A DNA stretch of 64,000 nucleotides, from positions 211,268-275,267 of the forward strand of contig DFEY01000003.1 of NCBI GenBank assembly GCA_002369135.1, read 5' to 3'. Of the stretch, positions 1 to 7,608 are shown piece after piece. Position 1 is the stretch's first letter. Each line of letters begins with the position of its first letter. The position numbers and the translations under genes are program-made. The notes beneath the pieces were generated by a model. That model searched no databases and was not told the origin of the DNA. It saw nothing but the letters and a program-made list of their open reading frames with translations. The stretch is from Lachnospira sp. UBA3790 (GTDB lineage Bacteria > Bacillota > Clostridia > Lachnospirales > Lachnospiraceae).

Positions 1-119
1 TCAATGAGTGGTGGGCATATAAAATCACAAAAGTGACAAAATATATGCCCATACAATTCAAGCTTCAATGAGTAGTGGGCATATAAAATCACAAAAGTGA
101 CAAAATATATGCCCACACA
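1..119. repeat. Two tandem copies of a 64-bp palindromic repeat
   Basis: Two near-identical copies begin at 1 and 65. Each contains the dyad GGGCATATA ... TATATGCCC around an inner TCAC-aaaa-GTGA hairpin. The copies differ at only a couple of bases. The array may continue upstream of the window. There are no spacers, so it is not a CRISPR array. The function is unknown; it could be a structured intergenic element or a bidirectional terminator-like repeat. Confidence 0.8.
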
Positions 120-201
120 AGAAAAGAACACAAAAAACATCACACAATCAGCGCCATCACCCCATAACCCTCCCCACAATATGTGACACACAAATAAAAT
201 G

Positions 202-230
202 TTGCATTTGCATAAATCCTGTGCTAAACT
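202..230 (+). promoter_or_regulatory. Promoter of comM-dprA
   Basis: TTGCAT (202-207) and TAAACT (225-230) are separated by 17 bp, and a TG sits one base before the -10. The comM start lies 35 bp downstream behind a strong AGGAGGGGG site. Confidence 0.6.
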
Positions 231-264
231 ATCCTTCTAAAAATTTAATAAGGAGGGGGAAATA

Positions 265-1773
265 ATGGTATGTAAAGCTAATTGCGCCACTATAACAGGT
301 GTAGTGGTGCTTCCCGTAACCGTAGAAACGGATATCTGTAATGGCCTACCGTCGTTCGACATGGTTGGCCTGATATCGTCAGATATCAAAGAATCAAGAG
401 AGCGAGTCCGAACGGCTCTCAAAAACTCAGGTTTCCTAGTTCCGCCCAAACGAATCACAATCAACTTCTCACCTGGCAACCTAAGAAAGAGTGGAACATA
501 TTTCGACCTAGCAATCGCAATTTCAATTCTCCAAAGTCTAGGCGTCATCTCCGAAGACATTTCCAAAATGATATTTATAGGCGAGCTCAGCTTAAACGGC
601 AATACCATCCGCGTGAATGGTGTCTTGCCGATAGTCCTAGATGCAGTCTCCAGAGGTCTAGACATTTGTTTTGTGCCAAAAGGAAACATCAAAGAATGTG
701 AGGGCGTTAAAGGCATAAAAATAGTTCCAGTAGATTCGCTTAATCATCTGGTACAAATGATAACAACAGGAAACTACGAGGAACCGAACTTTGAAAACAG
801 AATAATTCAAAAAGAAGACAGTGTGTATGACTTCAAATACATAAAAGGTCAAATGCAAGCAAGACGTGGAGCTGAGATAGCAGTGGCTGGCATGCACAAC
901 TTTCTAATGGTGGGTGCACCAGGTACCGGCAAATCAATAATAGCAAGAAGTATGCAAACAATAATGCCCGAGATGTCAAAGGAAGAACAAATTGAGATTT
1001 CAAAAATCCAAAGCGTGGCAGGATTGTTAGAAGATGGTCCAGTCGCCCAAAGGCCGTTCAGGAACCCACACCACACAGCGACTGTCGCAGCAATGATAGG
1101 CGGAGGTGCAAATCCAAAGCCAGGCGAAATCACACTAGCTCACGATGGGATATTGTATATGGATGAGTTCCCAGAATTTTCAAGAGCGGTGATGGAATCT
1201 CTCAGGCAGCCGATGGAAGATGGTGTGATGAATGTGACAAGAACATATGGCAGTTTTGAATTCCCAGCAAACTTCATGCTGCTTGCGGCCATGAACCCTT
1301 GCAGATGTGGATACTATCCAGACAGAAATAAATGTAATTGCACGGAGCACGATGTGAAGAAATATTTGGAAAAAGTGAGTGGTCCGATAATGGATAGAAT
1401 AGATCTTTGTACCAGGATGAATTCCGTCTCCTACAAAGAACTTAGCAGCGACGAAAAACTAGAAGACTCAGCTACTATAAGAGCACGAGTGAATAAAGCT
1501 GTGGAGATACAAAAGGAGAGGTACAAAGACGAGGACTTCCAGTTCAACAGTGATTTAAAAGGAAGACTCATAAAGAAGTATTGCAAACTTGGGAAGAAAG
1601 AAGAAGCGATGCTTAAAAACGTTTACGACATATTTAGCCTAAGCGTTAGAACATATGAAAAAATCCTCAAGACTGCTCGTACAATAGCAGATCTAGAGGG
1701 CGAGGAAAATATTAAAGAAAGGCATTTAGCGGAAGCGCTAAGTTTTAGAGTGATAGATGGAAAAGATAGTTAA
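265..1773 (+). CDS. comM: ComM/YifB family Mg-chelatase-like AAA+ ATPase
   Basis: A 502-residue protein of the YifB/ComM family, about full length for the group. The N-terminal third is the S5/lon-like ChlI domain. The AAA+ core shows Walker A GAPGTGKS near residue 218 and Walker B ILYMDEFPEF. The cysteine cluster CRCGYYPDRNKCNC and a C-terminal Mg_chelatase_C helical region follow. In naturally transformable Gram-negative bacteria ComM is a hexameric helicase that promotes branch migration during integration of incoming DNA; the role in Clostridia is inferred. The start is set by AGGAGGGGG 5-13 bases upstream. It overlaps dprA by 17 bp, so the two DNA-uptake proteins are probably made together. 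Confidence 0.96.
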   Translation: MVCKANCATITGVVVLPVTVETDICNGLPSFDMVGLISSDIKESRERVRTALKNSGFLVPPKRITINFSPGNLRKSGTYFDLAIAISILQSLGVISEDISKMIFIGELSLNGNTIRVNGVLPIVLDAVSRGLDICFVPKGNIKECEGVKGIKIVPVDSLNHLVQMITTGNYEEPNFENRIIQKEDSVYDFKYIKGQMQARRGAEIAVAGMHNFLMVGAPGTGKSIIARSMQTIMPEMSKEEQIEISKIQSVAGLLEDGPVAQRPFRNPHHTATVAAMIGGGANPKPGEITLAHDGILYMDEFPEFSRAVMESLRQPMEDGVMNVTRTYGSFEFPANFMLLAAMNPCRCGYYPDRNKCNCTEHDVKKYLEKVSGPIMDRIDLCTRMNSVSYKELSSDEKLEDSATIRARVNKAVEIQKERYKDEDFQFNSDLKGRLIKKYCKLGKKEEAMLKNVYDIFSLSVRTYEKILKTARTIADLEGEENIKERHLAEALSFRVIDGKDS

Positions 1774-2695
1774 AAATACAAACGAGTGGGTTGATGAAAT
1801 GTTAAACCTAATCAACCAAAAAGAATATAAACAAAAGATGGAGGAGGCTGGCGTAAAGGTTGTGATAAAAGGCGCGCCTGACTACCCTAAAAATTTAATG
1901 CAGTATAAAGAGGCACCGGAATTTCTATTTTATCGCGGAAATTTGCCCGATCCAAAGAAGGCAACTGTTGCCATAATCGGCTCACGTGGTTGCTCAAGTT
2001 ACGGTAGAAAAATGTCAAAAGAAATTGCTAGGGACTTGTCGAAGTCAGGAGTGCAAGTGATTAGTGGACTGGCGAGAGGAATAGATTCATATGCATCTCT
2101 TGGTGCATTGGAAGGAGACACCCCTACATTTGCGGTGCTTGGTACTGGAGTGGATTTATGCTATCCACCAGAAAACCTAGACATATATCAAGACATACTA
2201 AAAAAAGGCGGTGGAATCATATCTGAATATCCAATGGGCGAAGCGGCGGTCCCATGGCATTTCCCTGCTAGGAACAGAATAATTTCAGGCCTAGCAAATA
2301 AACTGCTAGTGATAGAAGCGAGACATAAAAGCGGAACAGCAACTACAGTTGAGTGGGCGATAGAACAGGGCAAAGATGTGTGCGCAGTGCCAGGAAGAGC
2401 ATGCGATAAATTGAGCGAGGGAACAAACGAACTTTTAAAGAACGGAGCACAAATAGTCACAAGTGCAAAAGATATATTGGAAGATGTATTTGTACCAAAC
2501 TGCGAAGACCAAAGTATAAGCATAAGAAGTGACCTAGCACACCTCTACTCAGTGATAGATGTAGTTCCAAAAAGTATAGATCAACTAATCACTGAAACAA
2601 AAATATCTTACAGTGAAATAGTTTCGCAATTACTTGAACTCCAGATGCTTGGTTATATCAACCAGCCGATTGATGGGTATTATGAGTTGAAATAA
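1757..2695 (+). CDS. dprA: DNA-processing protein DprA
   Basis: A 312-residue DprA/Smf protein. The Rossmann-like DprA fold shows AIIGSRGCSSYG near residue 75, VISGLARGIDSYA, AVLGTGVDLCYPPEN and FPARNRIISGLA. A C-terminal winged-helix-like segment covers about the last 60 residues. DprA binds incoming single-stranded DNA and loads RecA in transformation. The ATG at 1757 lies inside the end of comM and has only a weak ribosome site, so translation is probably coupled to comM. A start at a downstream ATG (1799) cannot be excluded. Confidence 0.96.
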   Translation: MEKIVKNTNEWVDEMLNLINQKEYKQKMEEAGVKVVIKGAPDYPKNLMQYKEAPEFLFYRGNLPDPKKATVAIIGSRGCSSYGRKMSKEIARDLSKSGVQVISGLARGIDSYASLGALEGDTPTFAVLGTGVDLCYPPENLDIYQDILKKGGGIISEYPMGEAAVPWHFPARNRIISGLANKLLVIEARHKSGTATTVEWAIEQGKDVCAVPGRACDKLSEGTNELLKNGAQIVTSAKDILEDVFVPNCEDQSISIRSDLAHLYSVIDVVPKSIDQLITETKISYSEIVSQLLELQMLGYINQPIDGYYELK

Positions 2696-2696
2696 G

Positions 2697-2782
2697 TTGT
2701 CTCAACACTTTAGTGAAAAAAGGCGAAAAATGCGCTACAAAACCCATAAATAAAGGAAAATTTGTCTCAACACTTTGGTGAA
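2697..2782. repeat. 65-bp-spaced direct repeats upstream of hicAB
   Basis: The motif TTGTCTCAACACTTTRGTGA occurs at 2697-2716 and again at 2762-2781, 65 bp apart. Each copy contains a small CAC-tttr-GTG dyad. The second copy ends 14 bp before the -35 of the hicAB promoter. The pair could be an operator for HicB autoregulation or a relic repeat; the sequence does not decide. Confidence 0.7.
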
Positions 2783-2795
2783 GAGATATAAACAA

Positions 2796-2823
2796 TTGAC
2801 AATGTGTATTGAGTGTGTATAAT
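2796..2823 (+). promoter_or_regulatory. Promoter of hicAB
   Basis: TTGACA (2796-2801) and TATAAT (2818-2823) are both consensus, with a 16-bp spacer. The hicA start codon lies 15 bp downstream. Confidence 0.8.
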
Positions 2824-2837
2824 GAAAGGAGAAGATA

Positions 2838-3011
2838 GTGAAACGAAGAGACTTAATAAAAAAACTTGAAAAGGCTGGTTTTAGACTTACAAGACATGGT
2901 GGAAATCATGATATTTATATTAGAGAAAACGACTGTGAAAAAGTTCCTAGGCATAGAGAATTAAATGAGAAAACAGCTAGAACTATTTTGAAAAGATGGA
3001 AGTTAAGGTAA
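2838..3011 (+). CDS. hicA: HicA-type mRNA interferase toxin
   Basis: A 57-residue protein starting with GTG at 2838, behind AAGGAG (2826-2831). It begins MKRRDLIKKLEKAGF and carries RHGGNHDIYI, the HicA dsRBD-like region with the catalytic histidine in a G-x-H context. It ends with the usual IPRH-like KVPRHRELNEKTARTILK. HicA toxins cleave mRNA and are neutralised by HicB, encoded immediately downstream. It is easily missed because it is short and starts with GTG. Confidence 0.9.
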   Translation: MKRRDLIKKLEKAGFRLTRHGGNHDIYIRENDCEKVPRHRELNEKTARTILKRWKLR

Positions 3012-3021
3012 GGAGGTTATT

Positions 3022-3444
3022 ATGGTAGTTTTATATCCAACATTTATATGTAAGGACGGAAAAGATTATTTGGTTTATGTGCCTGATTTAGACTCTAATA
3101 CGGAGGGAAAATCTATGGAAGATGCCGTGATAATGGCTCGTGATCTCATAGGAAATGAAATCCTAGAAAGAGAAAGACTGGGATTAGAAGTAGCTAAACC
3201 ATCTAATTATGAAAATGCATTAAAAATAGCAAAATCTGATACTGATATTATTGACTTTAGTAAAGGTTTCTTCACTATGGTTGATGTGGATATGGATGAG
3301 TTTAGAAGAAAGTATGATAATAGAACTGTGAGAAGAAATGTTACTTTACCTCAGTGGATGGATTATGAAGCTAAAAAGCAAAAGATTAATGTTTCAGGAA
3401 TCTTGCAAGAAGCATTAGCAAAAGTATTAAAACCAACCAAATAA
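3022..3444 (+). CDS. hicB: HicB-type antitoxin
   Basis: A 140-residue HicB antitoxin. The N-terminal half (YPTFICKDGKDYLVYVPDLD) is the degenerate RNase-H-like HicB fold that binds HicA. The C-terminal 35 residues (RNVTLPQWMDYEAKKQKIN...) look like a ribbon-helix-helix or Arc-type DNA-binding segment, suggesting autoregulation of the promoter at 2796. The ATG follows AAGGAGG closely. The gene lies 10 bp after hicA and ends in a terminator. Confidence 0.9.
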   Translation: MVVLYPTFICKDGKDYLVYVPDLDSNTEGKSMEDAVIMARDLIGNEILERERLGLEVAKPSNYENALKIAKSDTDIIDFSKGFFTMVDVDMDEFRRKYDNRTVRRNVTLPQWMDYEAKKQKINVSGILQEALAKVLKPTK

Positions 3445-3454
3445 ATACAACACG

Positions 3455-3479
3455 CCCCCTCATTCCAGAGGGGGTTTTT
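3455..3479 (+). terminator. Rho-independent terminator after hicAB
   Basis: CCCCCTC (3455-3461) and GAGGGGG (3468-3474) form a 7-bp stem with a 6-nt loop, followed by five T. Confidence 0.9.
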
Positions 3480-3500
3480 ATATGCGTAAGTCCCATTTAA

Positions 3501-3550
3501 TGCTATAATATACACAACGATACCCGCTTTGATCGGAAACATAAAGCGGT
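3501..3550 (+). promoter_or_regulatory. Extended -10 promoter and hairpin leader of the antiporter gene
   Basis: TGCTATAAT (3501-3509) is an extended -10 with no convincing -35. The transcript would begin just before a hairpin, CCGCTTT (3524-3530) paired with AAAGCGG (3543-3549), with a 12-nt loop. The hairpin lies about 15 nt before the ribosome site. Whether it senses ions is unknown. Confidence 0.55.
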
Positions 3551-3575
3551 AACAATAAAATATCAGGAGGTAGGT

Positions 3576-4886
3576 ATGGACTTATTTTTATTTGAGTTTG
3601 CTTCATTAGCACTCATCATATGCTTATTAGGATTTTTTAACGACAGGGTAACAAAGCTAACGTATGAGATAGCGCTTATGCTATTCTCAGCCATTCTTGG
3701 AATCATTTTAGTATTGGTAGAGTGGAAGTTTAGCAACATAGGAACTATCAAAAACTTCTTAGACAAGGTAGAGTTTTACGACTTAGAGGCATTCCTCGTC
3801 AAAGGAGTACTTTGCTTTATGCTTTTTGCTGGATCTTGTCATCACAAGATGAAAGACATAAAAAACAGCATAAGACACATAAGCGTATTGGCATTCATTT
3901 GTACATTGCTAGGAGCAGTATTCTATGCAGCACTATTCTACGGTGGAACAAAGTTGCTTGGAATCAACCTATCAATTCCAGTGTGCTTGATGTTTGGTAG
4001 TATCATCGCACCATCAGACCCAATAGCAGCGACAGGAATCCTAAAGAAATTTGGACTACCTAAAAAAATCTCATTCTTAATAGAAACTGAGGCGCTCTTT
4101 AACGATGGCGTAGGTGTGGCATTGTTCGTTTGCTTCTCTGGAATGGTTGCGGCAAAGGCAGGTGCATCTCAGGGCTTCTTCGAAGTAATGTTGCAGCAAG
4201 TACTAGGCGCTGTGGGAGTGGCAGTGGTTGTAACAGGTATCTGCTTTGTAATGTTTAAATACTCAAAGAACAACATCCTTAGAATCATGATCAGTTTGCT
4301 AAACGTTTCAATGGCATACTTCCTTTGCGAGCACTTCAAATTCTCAGGAGCGCTATCAGCAGTTATCTGCGGAATTATGTTTGCAACATTAAGATCAAAG
4401 TTTATGGAAGACGAAGATACAGAAGAAGCAGAGTCATTTAATTCTTTCTGGGAGACATTGGATGGACTATTCAACTCAATGCTTTATGTGATGCTAGGAT
4501 TATCATTTGCAATAGTACTAAGAATGGATGACAACATAGGTATTGTAATAGCACTATCGGCTCTCGCAATATTAGCAAACTTGATATCAAGATTCCTAGG
4601 TCTTTCCATCTCAACATTGTTTATGGGCAAGCTCCCAGACAACTACGATAAACTAAACTTCATAAAGCTCTTCACATGGGCTGGACTTAGAGGCGGTTTA
4701 TCAGTTGCCCTAGCAATGAGTACAAGACCAATCCTCGGCAAAAAGAATGAAGACATCTACTTCATCATCCTGGGATGTACATTTGCCGTGGTATTCTTTA
4801 CAACAGTAATCCAGGGTCTAACAATGACACCTGTATACAATAAAATTTCAGCTTCAGTTTTGGCAAAGCAGAACAAAGCAAGCTAG
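3576..4886 (+). CDS. CPA1-type cation/proton antiporter
   Basis: A 436-residue integral membrane protein with about 12 hydrophobic segments. It belongs to the monovalent cation:proton antiporter-1 (NhaP/NHE) family. The conserved transport core is visible: IIAPSDPIAATGIL near residue 145, ETEALFNDGVGVALF (the family ND motif) and WAGLRGGLSVALA near the C-terminus. It should exchange Na+ or K+ for H+ across the cytoplasmic membrane; the ion preference cannot be read. The ATG follows AGGAGG at the right distance. It is transcribed alone between two terminators. Its last codons lie inside a short tandem repeat. Confidence 0.93.
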   Translation: MDLFLFEFASLALIICLLGFFNDRVTKLTYEIALMLFSAILGIILVLVEWKFSNIGTIKNFLDKVEFYDLEAFLVKGVLCFMLFAGSCHHKMKDIKNSIRHISVLAFICTLLGAVFYAALFYGGTKLLGINLSIPVCLMFGSIIAPSDPIAATGILKKFGLPKKISFLIETEALFNDGVGVALFVCFSGMVAAKAGASQGFFEVMLQQVLGAVGVAVVVTGICFVMFKYSKNNILRIMISLLNVSMAYFLCEHFKFSGALSAVICGIMFATLRSKFMEDEDTEEAESFNSFWETLDGLFNSMLYVMLGLSFAIVLRMDDNIGIVIALSALAILANLISRFLGLSISTLFMGKLPDNYDKLNFIKLFTWAGLRGGLSVALAMSTRPILGKKNEDIYFIILGCTFAVVFFTTVIQGLTMTPVYNKISASVLAKQNKAS

Positions 4887-4955
4887 AAAAAACAAAAAGC
4901 AGGACAAAGCAAGTTAGAAAAAACAAAACAAAGCAAGCTAGAAAAAAACAAAAAA
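4873..4955 (+). repeat. Tandem repeat spanning the antiporter stop codon
   Basis: Three imperfect copies of ACAAAGCAAGYTAGAAAAAA (starting near 4873, 4903 and 4928) lie head to tail. The first contains the antiporter stop codon (TAG, 4884-4886). In-frame TAG in each copy means that slippage would change the C-terminus little. Confidence 0.7.
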
Positions 4956-4966
4956 ATTTAAAAAAT

Positions 4967-4997
4967 AAAACAAGGGGCACGACACCCCTTGTTTTTC
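4967..4997 (+). terminator. Terminator after the antiporter gene
   Basis: AAAACAAGGGG (4967-4977) pairs with CCCCTTGTTTT (4985-4995) around a 7-nt loop, with a short T tract. The A/T flanks make it potentially bidirectional. Confidence 0.85.
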
Positions 4998-5232
4998 TAT
5001 GTATAAAGGCAAAAATGCTAGCCCGATTTCATACAAAAACATATTATATAGAAGAAACTCACAAAATAAAAACTTGCAAAAAAAATAAAACTATGTTATT
5101 TTGTGTAACGTTTAACACCGCTAGATTTTCAAAAATCACAAAAACAAACACGAAAATCACGCTTTAAACCAAATAAACAATATTAAACCGCAGAAAAATA
5201 AAGTGAAAAAGCGGCATAAAACGGGAGATATT
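4998..5232. other. Intergenic region before topA
   Basis: An A/T-rich stretch of about 235 bp with no credible gene. It presumably holds the topA promoter. A possible -35/-10 pair lies around TTGCAA (near 5072) and the TATGTT/GTTATT region near 5092, but it is too weak to assign. Confidence 0.5.
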
Positions 5233-7296
5233 ATGGCAAAGAATCTTGTTATAGTGGAGTCACCTGCCAAGGTGAAAACAATTAAAAAGTTTTTAGGTTC
5301 AAACTATGACGTAGTGGCATCTAATGGACACCTACGCGACTTACCAAAGAGTACAATGGGTATTGATATAGAAAACGACTACGAGCCTAAGTATATAACA
5401 ATCCGTGGTAAGGGTAGTAAGCTAGCGGAGCTAAAGCGCTATGCAAAGAAAGCCAACAAAGTATACTTGGCAACTGACCCGGACCGTGAGGGTGAAGCTA
5501 TATCATGGCATCTTAAAAATGCAATGGACCTAGATCCAAAGAAGACATACAGAATCTCATTTAACGAGATTACAAAGGACGCGATAAAGGAATCACTAAA
5601 GAATCCTCGCGAGATAGATATGGACCTTGTGGATGCGCAGCAAGCTAGACGTGTGCTAGACCGTATAGTTGGTTACAGCATCAGTCCTGTTCTTTGGGAG
5701 AAAGTAAAGCGTAAGCTAAGTGCTGGCCGTGTGCAGTCAGTGGCGCTTAAAATGCTTTGTGACAGAGAAGAGGAGATAAAGGAATTCATCCCTCAAGAAT
5801 ACTGGGATATGGATGCGGTGTTAAAACACAAAAACAAAGAGTTCGAGGTGAGCTTCTATGGAGATAAAAACGGTAAACTAGAAATCACCGGCAAAGAACA
5901 ATTAGACAAAATAATAGAAGAGTGCAAAGGCAAGACATTTGAAGTGGACGAGGTAAAGAAAGGTCAGCGTACTAGAAAAGCACCAGTGCCATTTACCACA
6001 AGTACAATGCAGCAGGAAGCGTCAAAGGCCTTAAACTTTGCAACACAAAAAACAATGCGTATCGCGCAGCAGCTATATGAAGGAGTTGATCTAAAGAAAC
6101 GTGGCACAGTCGGACTAATCACATACCTACGTACAGACTCAACAAGAATAAGTGACGGTGCGATGGCCCACGCCAAAGAATACATAACAGAAAACTACGG
6201 CGTAGAGTATGTGAGAAAAGTACCTCACAAGAAAAAAGACAGCGGAAAGATTCAGGATGCCCACGAGGCCATCAGACCAACGGACATCACGATTACTCCG
6301 GACGAGGTAAAACCACAACTCACACGCGACCAGTTCAGACTATATCAACTCATTTGGAAGCGTTTCATGGCGAGCCAGATGGATAGCACAATATATGAGA
6401 CAATAAACGTTCGCATCAAAGCTGGAGACTATGAGTTTAGAGCAGCTACGTCCAAGGTAAAGTTTGACGGTTTCATGAAAGTGTACACAGACGATGACAA
6501 CAAAAAGATAAGCACAAACAACACAGTCGCTAAACTAGATAAAGAATCAGAGTTAGAGTTTGTAGAATTCAAAGAAAACCAGCACTTCACACAGCCACCA
6601 GCTAGATACACAGAAGCATCACTAGTAAAGGCTATGGAAGAGCAGGGAATCGGTAGACCATCTACATACGCTCCAACTATCGGAACAATCACTGGCAGAA
6701 GATATGCCACAAAGGAAAAGAAAAACCTATTTGTGACAGAGCTAGGTGAAGCGGTAAACAGAGTAATGAACATGGCATTTGCCGATATAGTAGATATGAA
6801 ATTTACTGCGAACATGGAATCACTCCTAGACTCAGTCGAGCGCGGCAAAATGGATTGGAAAGATATAATCAGAGATTTCTATCCAAACCTAGATGCAGAG
6901 GTGAAAGAAGCTGAAGAAAAATTAGAGAAGATTCATATTGCAGATGAAGAGTCAGACGAGATTTGTGATCAGTGTGGAAGACGAATGGTAGTAAAGTATG
7001 GACCATACGGAAAATTCCTAGCATGCCCTGGCTTCCCTGATTGTAGAAATACAAAATCGTACATGGAAAAAATCGGAATCCCTTGCCCAGAGTGCGGCAA
7101 AGAACTAGTTCTAAAGCGTACAAAGAAGGGACGTATATATTACGGCTGTGAAGGATATCCAGATTGCGAATTCATGAGCTGGAACAAACCACTAAAGGAA
7201 AAATGTCCAGAGTGTGGTAAATACATGGTTGAGAAAGGCAAAAAGATAGCATGTTCAGACCCAGAGTGCGGATACGTTAGAGCCGTGGAAGAATAA
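5233..7296 (+). CDS. topA: DNA topoisomerase I
   Basis: A 687-residue type IA topoisomerase from the ATG at 5233, behind GGGAGA. An in-frame GTG at 5203 would add ten residues, but the protein consensus begins MAKNLVIVESPAKVKTI. The Toprim domain shows VES and TDPDREGEAI (acidic Mg-binding residues). The catalytic tyrosine is in GLITYLRTDSTRIS near residue 300. Three C-terminal zinc-finger modules follow (CDQCG...C...C, CPECG...C...C, CPECG...C...C). It relaxes negative supercoils by cleaving one strand. It is monocistronic with a strong terminator. Confidence 0.98.
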   Translation: MAKNLVIVESPAKVKTIKKFLGSNYDVVASNGHLRDLPKSTMGIDIENDYEPKYITIRGKGSKLAELKRYAKKANKVYLATDPDREGEAISWHLKNAMDLDPKKTYRISFNEITKDAIKESLKNPREIDMDLVDAQQARRVLDRIVGYSISPVLWEKVKRKLSAGRVQSVALKMLCDREEEIKEFIPQEYWDMDAVLKHKNKEFEVSFYGDKNGKLEITGKEQLDKIIEECKGKTFEVDEVKKGQRTRKAPVPFTTSTMQQEASKALNFATQKTMRIAQQLYEGVDLKKRGTVGLITYLRTDSTRISDGAMAHAKEYITENYGVEYVRKVPHKKKDSGKIQDAHEAIRPTDITITPDEVKPQLTRDQFRLYQLIWKRFMASQMDSTIYETINVRIKAGDYEFRAATSKVKFDGFMKVYTDDDNKKISTNNTVAKLDKESELEFVEFKENQHFTQPPARYTEASLVKAMEEQGIGRPSTYAPTIGTITGRRYATKEKKNLFVTELGEAVNRVMNMAFADIVDMKFTANMESLLDSVERGKMDWKDIIRDFYPNLDAEVKEAEEKLEKIHIADEESDEICDQCGRRMVVKYGPYGKFLACPGFPDCRNTKSYMEKIGIPCPECGKELVLKRTKKGRIYYGCEGYPDCEFMSWNKPLKEKCPECGKYMVEKGKKIACSDPECGYVRAVEE

Positions 7297-7351
7297 AAAT
7301 AAAAGAACGTTCAGGAAAACTTGTTTTTATGAACGTTCTTTTATTTTTATT
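7292..7351 (+). terminator. Long terminator after topA
   Basis: A perfect 22-bp inverted repeat (7292-7313 with 7330-7351) encloses a 16-nt loop. It begins inside the topA stop codon region and has A-rich and T-rich ends, so it should work in both directions. Confidence 0.85.
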
Positions 7352-7409
7352 CATCGGGCTTTGCCCGTCGCACTCTGTGCGAACCGCGGCTCTTTTAATG
7401 TAAACGTGT

Positions 7410-7439
7410 CCACGAAAAAGGCCGAAGGCCTTTGAGTGG
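7410..7439. repeat. Small palindromic element, copy 1
   Basis: A 30-bp element with the layout CCAC-GAA-AAAGGCC-gaa-GGCCTTT-GA-GTGG: two stems separated by a conserved GAA/GA internal loop. The same layout occurs at 9521-9551 and 10935-10964. Just upstream are two further tiny hairpins, GGGC-ttt-GCCC and CGCAC-tct-GTGCG (7356-7381). Confidence 0.75.
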
Positions 7440-7465
7440 TCGCGCGGCTCGTATTATTTTTGCTC

Positions 7466-7494
7466 TTGAACTAATATATCGATTATGTTATAGT
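7466..7494 (+). promoter_or_regulatory. Promoter of rpsB-tsf
   Basis: TTGAAC (7466-7471) and TATAGT (7489-7494) are separated by 17 bp. Transcription would begin near 7501, giving a leader of about 108 nt. Confidence 0.7.
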
Positions 7495-7513
7495 ATGTGA
7501 GTTGCATTAAACA

Positions 7514-7574
7514 CATTTGTGGAGCCTTAGGACGGTGCCCTTGCTCGGGGTTTCCTAAAGCGAAGAAGCAAATG
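7514..7574 (+). promoter_or_regulatory. Structured rpsB leader RNA (candidate autoregulatory element)
   Basis: A closing stem CATTTG (7514-7519)/CAAATG (7569-7574) encloses a second stem, CCTTAGGA (7525-7532)/TCCTAAAG (7553-7560, one mismatch), and an inner GCCC/GGGG hairpin. The position between the promoter and the ribosome site fits the feedback-control leaders known for several ribosomal protein genes. Binding of S2 to it is inferred, not shown. Confidence 0.5.
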
Positions 7575-7608
7575 GAAGATTAAATAATAAAACCAGGAGG
7601 TAAGTAAA

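Noticed and set aside
1..119. CRISPR array
   Set aside because: The two 64-bp copies are contiguous with no unique spacers and no cas genes are present.
5203..5232. GTG start adding ten residues to topA
   Set aside because: The family N-terminus MAKNLVIVESP begins at the ATG 5233, which has a suitable GGGAGA site; the extension is not conserved in type.
7356..7381. Attenuator or riboswitch for rpsB in the tiny GGGC/GCCC and CGCAC/GTGCG hairpins
   Set aside because: They lie upstream of the rpsB promoter, so are not in its transcript; more likely part of the palindromic repeat cluster.
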